Origin: Mortierella sp. BCC40632
Lineage: Eukaryota > Mortierellomycota > Mortierellomycetes > Mortierellales > Mortierellaceae
Reading direction: 5' to 3'
Length of the DNA: 64,000 nt
NCBI GenBank assembly: GCA_011634665.1
Contig: WAEK01000012.1
Location: forward strand, 1,097,001 to 1,161,000
Position 1 is the stretch's first letter, and each line of letters starts with the position of its first letter. Below, piece by piece: positions 1 through 11,048 of this stretch. Both the position numbers and the translations under genes were made by a program. The notes below the pieces were generated by a model. It ran no database searches. It was not told the origin of the DNA and saw only the letters and a program-made list of their open reading frames with translations.

Positions 1-269
1 GTACGTGACCGAGAAGAGCGGCCACCCCTTGACAAGTTGCACAAGAAATACCCACAGTCATTGATTGCCTTGATTCAGGAAATGTGGCGGAAGGAACCCA
101 AGAAGGTAAAAAAAAAAGATAGGAGCTGTATCGAATCTTGGAAAGGTCCATTTAGGTTATATTTTTTTCGAGACTAACCAAGAGATTGGATTTCTTTCTT
201 CCATTTCATCTTAATTAGCGACCTTCAATGTCGGTTGTCGTGGATCGCTTGGCCGAGTATCTCCAGTGA
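1..269 (+). CDS. Protein kinase, C-terminal end (partial)
   Basis: This is the 3' end of a gene that begins before the window. Exon 1 (1-105, frame 1) ends before a GTAAAA donor. The last exon (219-269) starts after TTAATTAG, and the junction is phase 0. The joined protein reads ERPPLDKL, then LIALIQEMWRKEPKKRPSM, then a short helix ending DRLAEYLQ and a stop. The pattern Pro-Pro-Leu, a Trp preceding a basic stretch, then Arg-Pro-Ser-Met is subdomain X-XI of the protein kinase fold, as in tyrosine-kinase-like (TKL) serine/threonine kinases. The Arg of RPSM is the conserved C-lobe arginine that pairs with the APE glutamate. The ATP site and catalytic loop lie upstream and cannot be seen, so activity and substrate are unknown. 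Confidence 0.8.
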
Positions 270-273
270 AGAA

Positions 274-306
<33 letters not shown>

Positions 307-468
307 AAGAAAAACAAAAAAAAGAAACGTCTGCGAAAGAGATCAAGTCAACCTTTCGTCTTTCTCTGGCTCTCTCTCTCTCTCTCTCTCTCTTCTCGCC
401 CTCTTACTACTTTTCCTCTTCCACACACTTCTTTTTCCACAGTTGACGTTAGAGCTTGCCAATGAGTA

Positions 469-547
<79 letters not shown>

Positions 548-910
548 GACAGGCTTGGTTTGTTTTGGTACGTTTGCGCGAATACTTGGTGCTAGCTGAG
601 TTGGGAGACGATTTCGCCATTGGGGACTAAAATGGTATTCCCAGTCCTTGAGACGTCTTTGTTCGATTGGCTCACACGGACTGACAGAAAGACAGACAAA
701 GAGAGAGAGAGAGAGAGAGAGAGTCATTTGTACCCATCGTTCAAGAGAGAGAAAGAAGGAAAGAAGTGATCTTCTTCTTCATCTCATTCGTCATCCTTTT
801 GACTTTACCAAAAAAAAACCCCCAACAACAACAGGAAGAAGAAGAAGGGACACCAACTCCAGGGTCTCCAGAATAAACAGCCGCCTCAACCTTCCAGAAC
901 CAGAACTAAT
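270..910. other. Intergenic, low complexity
   Basis: No gene seen. The stretch holds a poly(A) run near 276-304, a CT run near 368-392, a 40-bp A run at 471-510 followed directly by (GA)n to about 541, and another (GA)n at about 700-723. A plausible leader of the next gene follows. Small frames here only translate the repeats. Confidence 0.7.
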
Positions 911-1782
911 ATGACTTTTGATATCAGCGAATCCACTGCGTCGAGCAAGGACGAGTTTTATGCAGATCTCGAGTTGCAGGTGGGAGCTCTTGTCCATGGT
1001 CAGCGCAATTGGGTAAGTAATGTGAAATGCCTGAGAGACCCATTACATTGGCAACGAAGGGAGAGAAGACCTGTGTTGCATCCGAGTCGTCTCATTCACT
1101 CACTTTCGCTCTCTTTTTCGCCCTCGCTCTTATTCTCACTCTCACTTTTACTCTTACTCTGGTCAAGGTCACGAATCTCGCGAATGCCTCGTCGTTGATC
1201 TACCATGGTCTGCGCGCAGTGACCAACAAGCCCATCAATTGGGTCGGGTTCTATGTTCTGGACCAAAGTCTTTTGACGAAAGGATCTCATAAGGAGGCCT
1301 TGATCCTGGGTCCTTTCCAGGGCAAGATCGCCTGTACCAACATTGACTTTGGAAGGGGTGTCTGTGGCACGGCTGCAAAGGAGGCAAGGACGTTGCTGGT
1401 CAAGGACGTACATGACTTTCCAGGACATATTGCTTGTGATGCTGCCACCAACTCGGAGATTGTCGTGCCTCTGTTGCTTGATGGGGTAAGGGAAATGAAT
1501 CAATGAGGATTTGAATCCATTCGTTTGTGGATCTGACATTGCAAGCAGCATCTCTTTCTGCGCGCGTGTGGTTTTTTTTATTGATCTTGTTCTGATCACC
1601 TCTTTCTTTCTTTCTTTCTTTCTTTATTGCTACCTGGGGGGACACAATAGCGGGTCATTGGCGTCTTGGATTTGGATTGCGAAGTCGAGGAAGGTTTCGA
1701 CGAGGTTGACCAAGTTGGACTGGAGAAGGTGGCCAACATCTTGGTTGATGCATGCGACTGGCGCGGCGTTACCCACGTCTAG
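911..1782 (+). CDS. Free methionine-(R)-sulfoxide reductase (fRMsr, GAF fold)
   Basis: Exons are 911-1012, 1168-1485 and 1651-1782. All junctions are phase 0 with GTAAG donors and TAG/AAG acceptors, giving 183 aa. The enzyme reduces free L-methionine-R-sulfoxide in the cytosol, using thioredoxin, and so repairs oxidised methionine. The protein is one GAF domain. WVGFYVLD (about 59-66), GPFQGKIAC (about 82-90), GRGVCGTAA (96-104) and FPGHIACD (118-125) are family hallmarks. The three catalytic/resolving cysteines appear at C90, C100 and C124, with spacing as in yeast fRMsr. Its length matches the family's roughly 180 aa. The start at 911 is the first ATG that gives the usual N-terminal helix (FYADLELQVGALV). 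Intron 1 is T/C-rich. Confidence 0.95.
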
Positions 1783-2259
1783 TCTTCCCTTTGCCTCGGT
1801 AAATGTACACAGCATGGTATTAGGGCAACTTGCCATTTATTTTTTTTTTTTTTTTTGCTCAGATAAAAACAACGATAGAGAAAAAAAAAAAAAAATGCAC
1901 ATGAAGAGAGAGAACGCCCAATGCCTGTTGTAGTCCACCAGTGAACAGAGGAACGTGTGAAAGAAAGAGCTAGTCTAGGAGGAGCGAACACAAACCCAAG
2001 ATTGGCAAGAGCATCTTTGAGATAGCACAGGAAGATGGAATAGCCGAATTGTCTCCAGTAGCTGGGGAGAGAGAGAGAGAGAGAGAGAAAGAGTTGAGGC
2101 TGTTTGTGGTGCATGAAAGTGAGAGAGAGAAAAAAAAAAAACAAGGTGAAAGAAGTGAGAGCACGCGTGTGTGCAACCAGACCCGGATGGTCGGCTCGGG
2201 AAAGCACAGCACCATCGGGCTGCTTCCATTGATGGGGAGATCTTGTGTGCTTGCATCCG

Positions 2260-2303
<44 letters not shown>

Positions 2304-2434
2304 TTCCATTCTTCATTCCTCATTCTTTGTTAAAGAGTCTTTTTCTCATCTCTCTTCTTTCTTTCTCATTTGCTCAATCTGTTTGCGCACTTGCTTTCCT
2401 TCACCCCTAAAAAAAAAATTAATAACTTTTGACC
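1783..2434. other. Intergenic, microsatellite-rich
   Basis: No gene supported. The stretch contains a T16 run (about 1840-1856), an A run, a short (GA)n near 2068-2090 and a (CT)n tract at about 2262-2296. Minus-strand frames of 113-176 codons here are made of Arg-Glu or Ser-Leu repeats and were discarded. Confidence 0.7.
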
Positions 2435-2748
2435 ATGACGCTCAGGACAGACTCGGAGACTCCCCAAATGGAGAAAGAACATCATCAGAAAGGTAGGCGA
2501 CTTGATCTACATCCTCTTTTTGTTCATCTCTGTCTCTCTGTCTCTCTCTCTTCCCTCTTTTTTCCGCTTTGTTCTCACCGAGCCAATGAGCACCGTGCTT
2601 GGGGGACAGAACGCACAGTCCACACCTCGTCGGGGTAGTGAGGATTCAAAAAACGAGATTTTTTCTCCGCACCTTGATATCGTCATGTATCGGTCGTGTC
2701 CGCATGTAGTAGATCCACTCTTCCTCTCGAGTGTTTCTTCCTTACTCA

Positions 2749-2783
<35 letters not shown>

Positions 2784-2958
2784 ACATCATTTCAGCTGAT
2801 ACAGTGACAGCAAGCATGATGGCCTTGGACGTAATCGACAAGAATACATTCCGTTCCCAGAAACTTTGGATGCCAATGGGCTCCCGAGGCGTCTTCGGTA
2901 TGTTTGTCTGTTTCTAGAAAATATCCTGAATATAGACATCATTTCGTTGGTCTAGGGC

Positions 2959-2993
<35 letters not shown>

Positions 2994-4480
2994 GCTCCTC
3001 CACTCACAATGCCCTATTGCACATCTCATTTCTATTCCCTAGGCGGTAATGTCGTTGCTCAGGCGCTCGCAGCTGCGATCAAAACTGTGCCAGTCGAGTT
3101 TTCTGCGCATGTAAGCCAAGTTGAAGGGAGAAGGAGGAGGAGGAGGAGAGGTGTTTTATTTTTATTTTTTTATTCACACGGGTGGGCGTTCGAGTGAGAA
3201 AAAAAAAAAGGAAAGAGAGAAAGAAATAGAGAGGAGAGTTAATTGGTTACTGACAGTGGTTTGTGTTGTCTACTCTCCCACCCCAGTCCTTGCATTCCAA
3301 CTTTATCAAGACGGCCGAATCGTCTGCGCCTATCACATATGAAGTCGAGCGTGCCCGAGATGGTATGGAACCAACGGGAATATGAGAAACAACCATGAGG
3401 AATGATTGTACTCCATTGGGGCGAGGTAAAAAAAAAAAGTGGTGTCCTTTCTGGTTTCTTCTTCCTAACCTTGATTGCTGCTGTGCTCCGTGCCTTTTTC
3501 TGTTGTGCGCAATTGCGTGCATTGTGTTGTGTTTAGGCAAGTCGTACTGCACAAGGATTGTTCGTGCCAAGCAGGACGATCACCAGATTTTTATCTGCAC
3601 CGTTTCCTTCCAGGTTCCTCGTCAAGATGCTCCGACTCATTTCTATCCTATGCCAGAGGTTCCTCATCACGAGACCTTGTCAAGTCAGGATGACTTTGTG
3701 AAAGATCTGGCCGAAAACCCCAAGACGCCAGAAGCTCTCAGGATGGCTTGTCGTAACCGATTGACTGAGGTATGAAAGACTCTAGGGCAAGATGCCTGAG
3801 AGACCCACATGCCCGTCTTTTTTTTTTTCTTTTTTTTTTTTTTTCTTTTTTTTTTTTTCTGACTCTGGTAAAAAAAAAAAAAAAAAAAAAAACCTGTTTT
3901 GCTATGATTCCTTGTTTTGACACTTCATTCTTTACAGCCTTTGTTGATGGACTACAAGGACGTTAGACCATTTTCATCCAAAGATCTTTTTCACACAGAG
4001 ACTCGGACACAGCAAATGTTCTGGATCCGGTGCAAGGACAAGTTGGATGACTCAATTGGGATCCATCAATGCACAGCTGCCTACGGTAGTGACACCAATC
4101 TGCTGAACACTGCCCTGTTGGCTCATGGAACAAGTTGGTTCGAAACCTTTACCGCAAAAGTTACCATCTTTATCATGGCCTCTCTTGACCACTCCATGTG
4201 GTTCCATTGTCCTTTCCGGGCCGATGAATGGATGCTCTATGTCTGCGAGGCGTAAGTGGAGAAGCATGGTGTCCTGAACGACTAGGTTTTCTCTGATGTT
4301 GTCCAATGTTCCTGAATTAAGACTCGTCCTAACATGAATCGTGAAACTCTTGTGTGATGATTTAGGCCACGGACGGGTAGCGAACGGGGGCTGGTGATGG
4401 GAAGGATCTACAAAGAAGACGGCACCTTGGCCGTCACGGTTGTCCAGGAAGGAGCCATCCGTTTCCAGCATAACCTATAA
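2435..4480 (+). CDS. Acyl-CoA thioesterase II (TesB/ACOT8 family)
   Basis: Seven exons: 2435-2492, 2796-2897, 3043-3110, 3287-3362, 3537-3769, 3938-4251 and 4366-4480. Phases are consistent throughout and the product is 321 aa. The family hydrolyses acyl-CoA to free acid and CoA, usually in peroxisomes, and tunes beta-oxidation intermediates. It is a double hot-dog enzyme. The N-terminal half has GVFGGNVVAQAL (about 52-63) and SLHSNFIK, then YEVERARDG. The C-terminal half carries the Asp of AYGSDTNLL (D231), the MASLDHSMWFH strand (259-269) and the Gln of VQEGAIR (Q311). These are the positions of the Asp/Thr-Ser/Gln triad. The C-terminus is HNL, not a canonical SKL-type peroxisomal signal, so location is uncertain. 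Intron 1 (303 bp) is long and could hide a further small exon, but the direct splice already restores frame. Confidence 0.93.
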
Positions 4481-5122
4481 GGGCATCGGTGTACGGATAA
4501 TGGATGTACAAACGCGGTGTGAATTGGAAGATTGACAGTGTACATGAACATAGTCTCCAGTTATTCAAGCAATAAAGCCAAGAATGGAAACATGAGCCAA
4601 GGCACTGCATACCCAGAAGGAAAGGAGAGAAAAAGTTTCCGCGCCCCTATTTTTCAGGAGCAAGTGGGGGGGGGGGAGAACAGGAGGAAAGAAAAAAAAA
4701 AAAAAAAAGAGTGAAGAAAGGGTAGAGGGAAAAGGAGCGAATCATTCTGCTCCAACGCTGGTCCTTTAATTACAGCAAGTTCTCTCTCAGCTTGCTTACT
4801 TCTCTTTCTTTTTTCTTTTTTCTCTCAACCACATCCCAGCACACAAGCACACCGACAACTCCAATAACTAATTCAGCACTCATCCCCCCAAGACCAGACT
4901 ACTTTCAACCAGAAAAAAAAAAGTACAGGTTCATCTGTCAGCACTAGATTTACACAGACTCAAAGTCCTCAGTCAACGATCAATAGTACAATCTCAAAGT
5001 CATCTCATCAACCTTCAAACGAAAACTCAGGGCGATAGGAATCGAGTCCGGAATTGGAAGAAAGGAAAAGAGAGAGAGAGATCCGTAGTTGCAACAAAGA
5101 GTTTATCTCATATACCATCAAA
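4481..5122. other. Intergenic: thioesterase 3' region and RAMP4 promoter/leader
   Basis: No coding region is supported. The region has the AATAAA at 4571, a G9 run near 4667-4676, an A16 run, then a pyrimidine-rich and later A/C-rich stretch that probably holds the leader of the next gene. Purines (GAGAGA) occur about 50 bp before its ATG. Confidence 0.6.
4571..4576 (+). terminator. AATAAA polyadenylation signal
   Basis: A perfect AATAAA lies 91 bp after the stop of the acyl-CoA thioesterase, in an AT-rich 3' region. The assignment is by motif and position only. Confidence 0.5.
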
Positions 5123-5545
5123 ATGGCCGGCGCTGCTTCACCCTCCATCCGTGCTCGTAATGGTAAGGCTGGCAGTTAATAGCATGAGCGATCCTTCTTC
5201 GCAATGGTCTTCAATGGTCTTGTCTGATAGCTGGAGAACCGAATCTTGAGCAAACTCTTTTGGTGATCTTGTTGTTTTGGTTCAATCTCTCACCTTTTCA
5301 CACATTCACAAAAAAAAAAAAAAAAACTGCACCAACTCTGAATAGCCAAGTACCAATCGGCGGCGACCTCACGACCAGGCAACAAGAAATCGTCCTCATC
5401 TTCATCAGCGGCTACCAAACCAGTCGTGAGTCCATACCTTGTCGGGTTCTTTCTTGTACTCATGTCTGGAGGAGCCATCTTCCAACTCCTGAAGCTCTTT
5501 GGCGTTGGCGCCAACATTGACATGGACGATGACGACTTTTTCTAA
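5123..5545 (+). CDS. RAMP4/SERP1/Ysy6-type ER translocon-associated protein
   Basis: Two exons, 5123-5162 and 5346-5545, are joined in phase 1 and give 79 aa. The N-terminus SIRARNAKY matches the basic start of RAMP4/Ysy6. It is followed by a Ser/Lys linker, then VVSPYLVGFFLVLMSGGAIF as the single tail-anchor segment (about 41-60). RAMP4 proteins sit at the Sec61 translocon and help membrane-protein insertion and the ER stress response. The first exon codes for only 13 residues, as expected for this small gene. One oddity is an extra C-terminal acidic tail after the membrane segment (DMDDDDFF), which would face the ER lumen in the usual topology. A Sec61-beta assignment was considered, but the membrane segment and N-terminal motif fit RAMP4 better. 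Confidence 0.85.
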
Positions 5546-5811
5546 AAAAAAAAAAAAAAAAAAAAAAAAGCAGGAGACATGGAAATGGCAGTTGCTTTTG
5601 TAGCGTTTTCTTTTTAAAACCGCAATAAGAGCTGGATTAAAAGATACTCGTGTGGCTTTCAAGAGCAACCTCTTTTTTTTGTGCCATCTTAGCTAGGGCA
5701 GAAAATGTCTAGCAACCGCATTTCTTCCCCTTTTCACCTACGTGGCAATAGGTGGTACTCTCCAAAAGTAAACACTGCGCGTTTGCTGGTTTTCCCAATT
5801 CAGGAAATAGA

Positions 5812-5910
<99 letters not shown>

Positions 5911-6216
5911 AGAAAGAGAGAAAGAAAGAGAAAGGACGAAAGAGAGAAAGAAAGAAAAGGAAAGAGAGACGAGAAACGTGCATCGGGTGGAGACATGCCA
6001 TGCCATTGGTGAAAGAGTTTCAGGGACGCGTGTTGTGTGCTAAGTCGCGTCCGCGAATGTCTTTTTTGACCGCTCTCTTTGTTCTCATCCACTTGCTTTC
6101 TTTCTCTTTCTCTTCTCTCTCTCTCTATTTCCTTGCTTCTGTCTGCTTTTGTCATCATCCGTCTCCATCGCCCTGCCTGCACGTTGTGTGCACTCTCCCC
6201 GTCTCTTTCTCATCTC

Positions 6217-6252
<36 letters not shown>

Positions 6253-6570
6253 CGGATTCACGCATATACACTCTTGCTCCCTGTTCCAGTACTTGACCTT
6301 GGGGTTCTTTATGTCCCTTGGCTCCGCTTTTTTCTCTCTCTCTCTCTCGACGTCCCTACCTTGTGCCTTGCTGCTTTTTTGTTCTCTGTTTTTTTTTTTT
6401 TTTTTTTTTCTGCCTCTTTTTGTCTCTTTCTGTCCTCTGTATTTTTATTTCTTGTTCCATTTTTCTTGTTCTCGGCACCACTCTGTTCTCGAATCCTCAA
6501 CCAAAAAGGACTTGGGCGCAGGAACGAAAGCTAGAAGACTGACCTGAAAAGAACCTCTTTGGGAGACATC
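5546..6570. other. Intergenic with long GA/CT repeats
   Basis: No gene seen. The region contains a long A run after the RAMP4 stop, the (GA)n block at 5814-5907, and a roughly 400-bp pyrimidine-rich stretch (about 6060-6480) with (CT)n and T runs. The latter lies just upstream of the deacetylase on its sense strand. Confidence 0.7.
5814..5907. repeat. (GA)n microsatellite, about 94 bp
   Basis: A near-perfect GA dinucleotide run degrades into GAAA-type purine repeats up to about 5970. It can translate as Arg-Glu or Ser-Leu in several frames and creates false open frames. Confidence 0.97.
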
Positions 6571-8268
6571 ATGTTCATACAAGGTGTGAGCTTTGTCTCT
6601 ATTACCTTTATTGTTCTACTATTGCAGTTTTCTTACTACGGTAAGCCCCCCCCCACCACCACTCTCCATTCCTCTCTCTCTTTCTCTCCTTCTCTTTCGG
6701 CGCGCAACGACATCAGTTCTGGACAAATGTCTCTACTCCACCTCCCCGGCAATTGACTCTATAATACCACTCAGGGCAGCAGTGACAGCAACCATGGACT
6801 TATAGTAGCCAGTGGATTTTTTTTTTTTTTTTTTTTTTTTTCAACTCGGGAAAGAGGGATGGAGCCTCGTTCACTTTTTGAATCAATGTGATCTCGACCT
6901 CGATTGGATCACCTGCTCCAAGGACTCATCTAAATGGACATGAACTGATCATTGATTGCTCATCGATCGTTTTCCATGGTGGCCTTTGCGCAAAAAAAAA
7001 AAAAAAAAAAAAAAAAATTACACAGCCTCCGCCGCGCCTCTGCCTCCAATCATTGCAAGTCCTGCACGACACAGGTTCAACGGCACCTTCTTTCCATACG
7101 ATATCCGAGGTCCTACCCCTCCTCCACTTTACAAGCCCGGCCGAGTCTTGGATACTTGTACCCTATCCAACTCGTATGCAATCTCGTTTGACGATGGTCC
7201 AGGTCAGCTCACCGATGAACTCTTGGACTACTTGGATGAACAACATATCAAGGTTACTTTCTTTATGAATGGTGACAACTGGCATTGCATCTACCGTAAG
7301 TTGACCCTGCTTGCCCAATTTGGTTTCGCTTCCTTTTGCATCCCTGGATAAGGTGGGGTGGAGAGAGAAGTAGAGGAATGTGCAAATGTGCGCCTGCCAA
7401 TGCATTGGATTGGATGAAAGCCGTTTTTTTTTCTTTCTTTCTTATCCCTTCCACCCTGTCGTCGTTGGACCCCTTTCTCCTTCGTTTGCATGGATGTCCG
7501 CTGGTTGTGATAGAACCACAGACTCCTTTCCTCCCCGTCTCCTTCTCTTTGTTCCGTTCGTTTTTTTTTTTTTTTTGCCCATTTTACTATCATGCTAAAG
7601 AACGTGCTCACTTCCATTCGTTACTACCAGAACCAGAGCGCCAGAGACTCCTGAAGCGCGCATACGAGTCCCAGCATCAGATTGCAGCCCATCCTTGGTC
7701 CCACCGTGATCTTGAATCCCTGTCAGACAAGGCCATTCGTCAAGAAATGCACAAGATTGAACAAGCCTTTCGTCAGATCTTGGGTGTTGTCCCCCGATAT
7801 ATGCGACCTCCTTATGGAGAGCATGGGAAACGTGTTCGTCGTGTTCTTGAGGAGCTTGGGTATATTCTCGTCCTTTGGGATGTGGATCAAAAGGAAACCT
7901 CACACATGTCGATGGTGGCCTCTGATTTGCATTCATCTTCATCCCCATCTTCTCAAAAGCCGATGGTCGGTTCAGGAAACTCGCATTCCTCCAAGGGTGA
8001 AGGTCATGGCCTAAATGGGTTTACGTCCAAGTGGGCCGAGGCCGTTCGGGGTGTGCCCTCGACACCTCTTGATCGAGAGGCCATGTCACTAAGTGGGATC
8101 TATCAGGAAATGACGAGTGTCTGGGCTGTTGACTATGTTCAGAGTCTAGGAATCGAGATCACGACAGTGGGAAGGTGTTTGGGTGAAGTGGATCCTAGAC
8201 TATGGTATAAAGAGGTTGGACCAGCCTCTTCTCCAGAATCTGTACCCGTCTCTTGTCATGTCAATTGA
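6571..8268 (+). CDS. Secreted polysaccharide (chitin) deacetylase-like protein
   Basis: Exons are 6571-6640, 7026-7295 and 7631-8268, all joined in phase 1, giving 325 aa. NodB/CE4 enzymes remove N-acetyl groups from chitin in the cell wall. A hydrophobic signal peptide (SITFIVLLLQF, about 10-20) ends near ASA. Motif 1 is SFDDGP (D79, D80), motif 2 is HPWSH (H134, H138, metal ligands), motif 3 is RPPYG (172-176) and motif 4 is LWDVD (195-199). The usual fifth motif, a Leu-x-His-Asp near the C-terminus that supplies the catalytic base pair partner, is not seen. In its place lies a Ser/Gly/His-rich stretch (about 215-250). The end, LGIEITTVGRCLG, is again typical of chitin deacetylases. It is either a divergent active enzyme or an inactive wall protein. 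No GPI-anchor signal is seen. The first ATG giving a signal peptide was chosen as the start. Confidence 0.88.
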
Positions 8269-8697
8269 GTTGGAGATGGAGGGGTTATTTTTCTCTTTCT
8301 TTCTTTTTATTCATAGGGCTTCTTTTTTGCTGTACATATCCTCTACTAAGTATTCCCCCATCTACCTATTCTAGCTTATCTATCCATAATCTGTAATGGC
8401 CCTATTCCTTTTTTTTTTTTTTTTTTTTTATAGAGAAAGAGGGAGATAGAGGGGTGAGGGGCATCTGCGGGTTGAAATAGCATTGTTACTTTCGTAGACA
8501 ATGTAGCTTGCCTTTACTATCCTCGATACTTCTCGTAGACCTTTCCCCCCCATTCCTTAGATGTACCTTTCTCTCCTCGCCCCCCTCTTTCGCCCTTGGA
8601 GGAGACTGATAGGCTCCATTTCTTTCTCTCGTCTTTGGTGCTATTTTTCCCTACTTTGTATACAGTAAAGTATAGATAATGCATGCACCAATGCACA

Positions 8698-8728
<31 letters not shown>

Positions 8729-10742
8729 TCACTAAAAAGTACAAAGACTATGAGCATCATCCCTTTCTTTTTTTCTTCTTTTGTTCGATGCGAGGGAGAA
8801 ATCGAGTCTGTCCAGGAGATGGGCTATCCACTAGCTTTGGGAGGAAGTGGAAGAGAAAGATGAACCATTGCAAAATCCCTTAAACTATCCTCGTCATTCC
8901 TGATCGGGATTGCTGTTCAGGAGAGAGAAAGAGAAAAGAAAGAGAAAGAGAAAGAAAGAGAAAAGAAAGAGAAAGAGAGAAAGAGCAAGAAAGATAAAAA
9001 AGGGATATCTATATTCTTGAGTCTGGATACTATTCCTTCTACTTTGAGGTGTGTGGACTCCAAGAAAACTACGTCTACTTGACGAATGGTAGAACTGGGA
9101 CAGCAGGTGGGCTAGCCTAACTAGACATCACCCAGAAAGAAGAGCCTGTTATGTGGACAAGAAAGAGGTAGGGATAAAAAAAAAATAGGAAGGAGAGATA
9201 CAAAAAGGTAAGAATAGCAGGTTCCCCATAGGTGTTGATTTTTCCGGCCTGAGACGCGACGCGTATGTATTTGTGTGTGGGAAAAATGGAAAGCGGAAGA
9301 GGAGGAAGGAGAAGCTCTATGGGCTACCTCGGATGTATTCTACAAGGCTAGCTATGAAAAAAAAAAGAAAAGAAAAGAAAAGAAAAGAAAAGAAAGAAAA
9401 AGAAAGGGTTCTCGAGTCAGGACCCCACCTCTGATAAAGAGCTCAGTGGGTCGGTTTCAATGCAGTCTCTGCAGCGGGTTTACTGTTATTCCCAAGCGCA
9501 CGTCAGTTTCCATAGAGGGCAATCTGAAGGCCGAACCTTTGGAAAAAATAAAAGGTAAAAAAAAAAAAGGTAAAAAAGACGCGTACAGAAGACCTTTGTC
9601 GGAGATGGTTACTCAGGCACCAACCTCTGTAGTGGTAGGGAGAACCTGTGCGGACTGATGCACCTGTTCGGAGAAAATTAAAAAGAGGCTACGAGGAGCC
9701 TTTTGAGACAGCTGTAAAAAAGGGCAGAGGAGTATGGACAAGGACCAGCTGGGCTTCTGGGAGCTGCTGCACTTCATGCGAGAGCAAAAAGAAAAGAAAA
9801 AAAAACCTCTACAGTGGTCACTGTGGTGCATGCGTGCCCGCTTCTTCCGCTAGAGAGTTGGAGAGGATAAGTGAAATAGGATGTACACTCTACAGGTGAG
9901 CATCTTCTTCTGGCCTGCCGACTCTTTTTTCTTTTTTTCCTTTTTCTCTCCGACCAAGAGTAGATGGAATAGTCAGCTGTCGGTAACTGCGTGTTGTCCC
10001 ACCTCCATTCCTTAGTGACCCGTCTCCTTTTCCTCTTTCTCTGCATGATGAGTTCTGGTAAATGAGCAAGGACAGCAGCATAGTGATTTCATTCCTCTAG
10101 CTTTTTAAACAGCTTCTATGCATAGGTTTCTCATCACGAAATATAAGATACAGAACCTCAAGTACATTTTCTCCAACATAATCATGTATTTCCAGCACTA
10201 AGTTTGATGAGAATGTTGGGGCCCTGTGAAGTACCATGGTGCAGTGAACATGAATCCTGAAGCAATTCAGGAGGTGGGTGGAGGGGGGGAACAGGGTGGA
10301 GAGTAGGAAGCAGAGGGATTGAAGGTATGTGGAGGGAAGATGGTGGAAGCATGCAAGGTGGTTGACATTAATGACCGTTCTAGATAGTCGAGATCATCTT
10401 GTCTACTCGGTAGTCTACGACTTTGCGCTCCTCACTCCTGCCTCACCATCTCCTCCGACAACAAAGTAGGTATGTAGGCAACTAGGGTGACTGTCCTGAG
10501 GCATGTGGAGTCACTCCAGGCCAAGTTGTGGTCGAGGGAGCGGACCAGGGCTCAGCTATGTGGGTACAAATTGTGATGTGTCGCGTATGTACCCTTGTCC
10601 AATGCGAAGAGGAGCCGATATGTCAGCTTTGCAGTGTTCAATTAGAGAGATAGAAATGTTTGTTTGTATCAATGCTGCGAAGAATGTGGGCGTTTGTTGC
10701 CGCCTGAAATACCTTTAGATCGGGCTGCGAAAGCCCAAAAGG

Positions 10743-10792
<50 letters not shown>

Positions 10793-11017
10793 AAGAGCTG
10801 GCAGGCTCTCATACTCTTTATTGTAGTTTCCTCAATATCCTGCCCAGCAAGCTTCTAAAAATGATATTGCTATTGCTATTTTGCACCACCCAGAAGCTTA
10901 TAGGTTTTGCTTACTGGAGTTAGACCAGGCGTCCTTTGTTTGCCTTCTTGAGTTTAGTCTCATCAGTGGTCTATCACGCTCATGGCGTTGTTGAACAAAC
11001 GCTCGCGATCTAACAAA

Positions 11018-11048
<31 letters not shown>

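Noticed and set aside
5123..5545. Sec61-beta assignment for the small membrane protein
   Set aside because: The N-terminal basic motif and the GGAIFQLLK-type end of the membrane segment fit RAMP4/Ysy6, and the Sec61-beta VDP motif before the membrane segment is absent.
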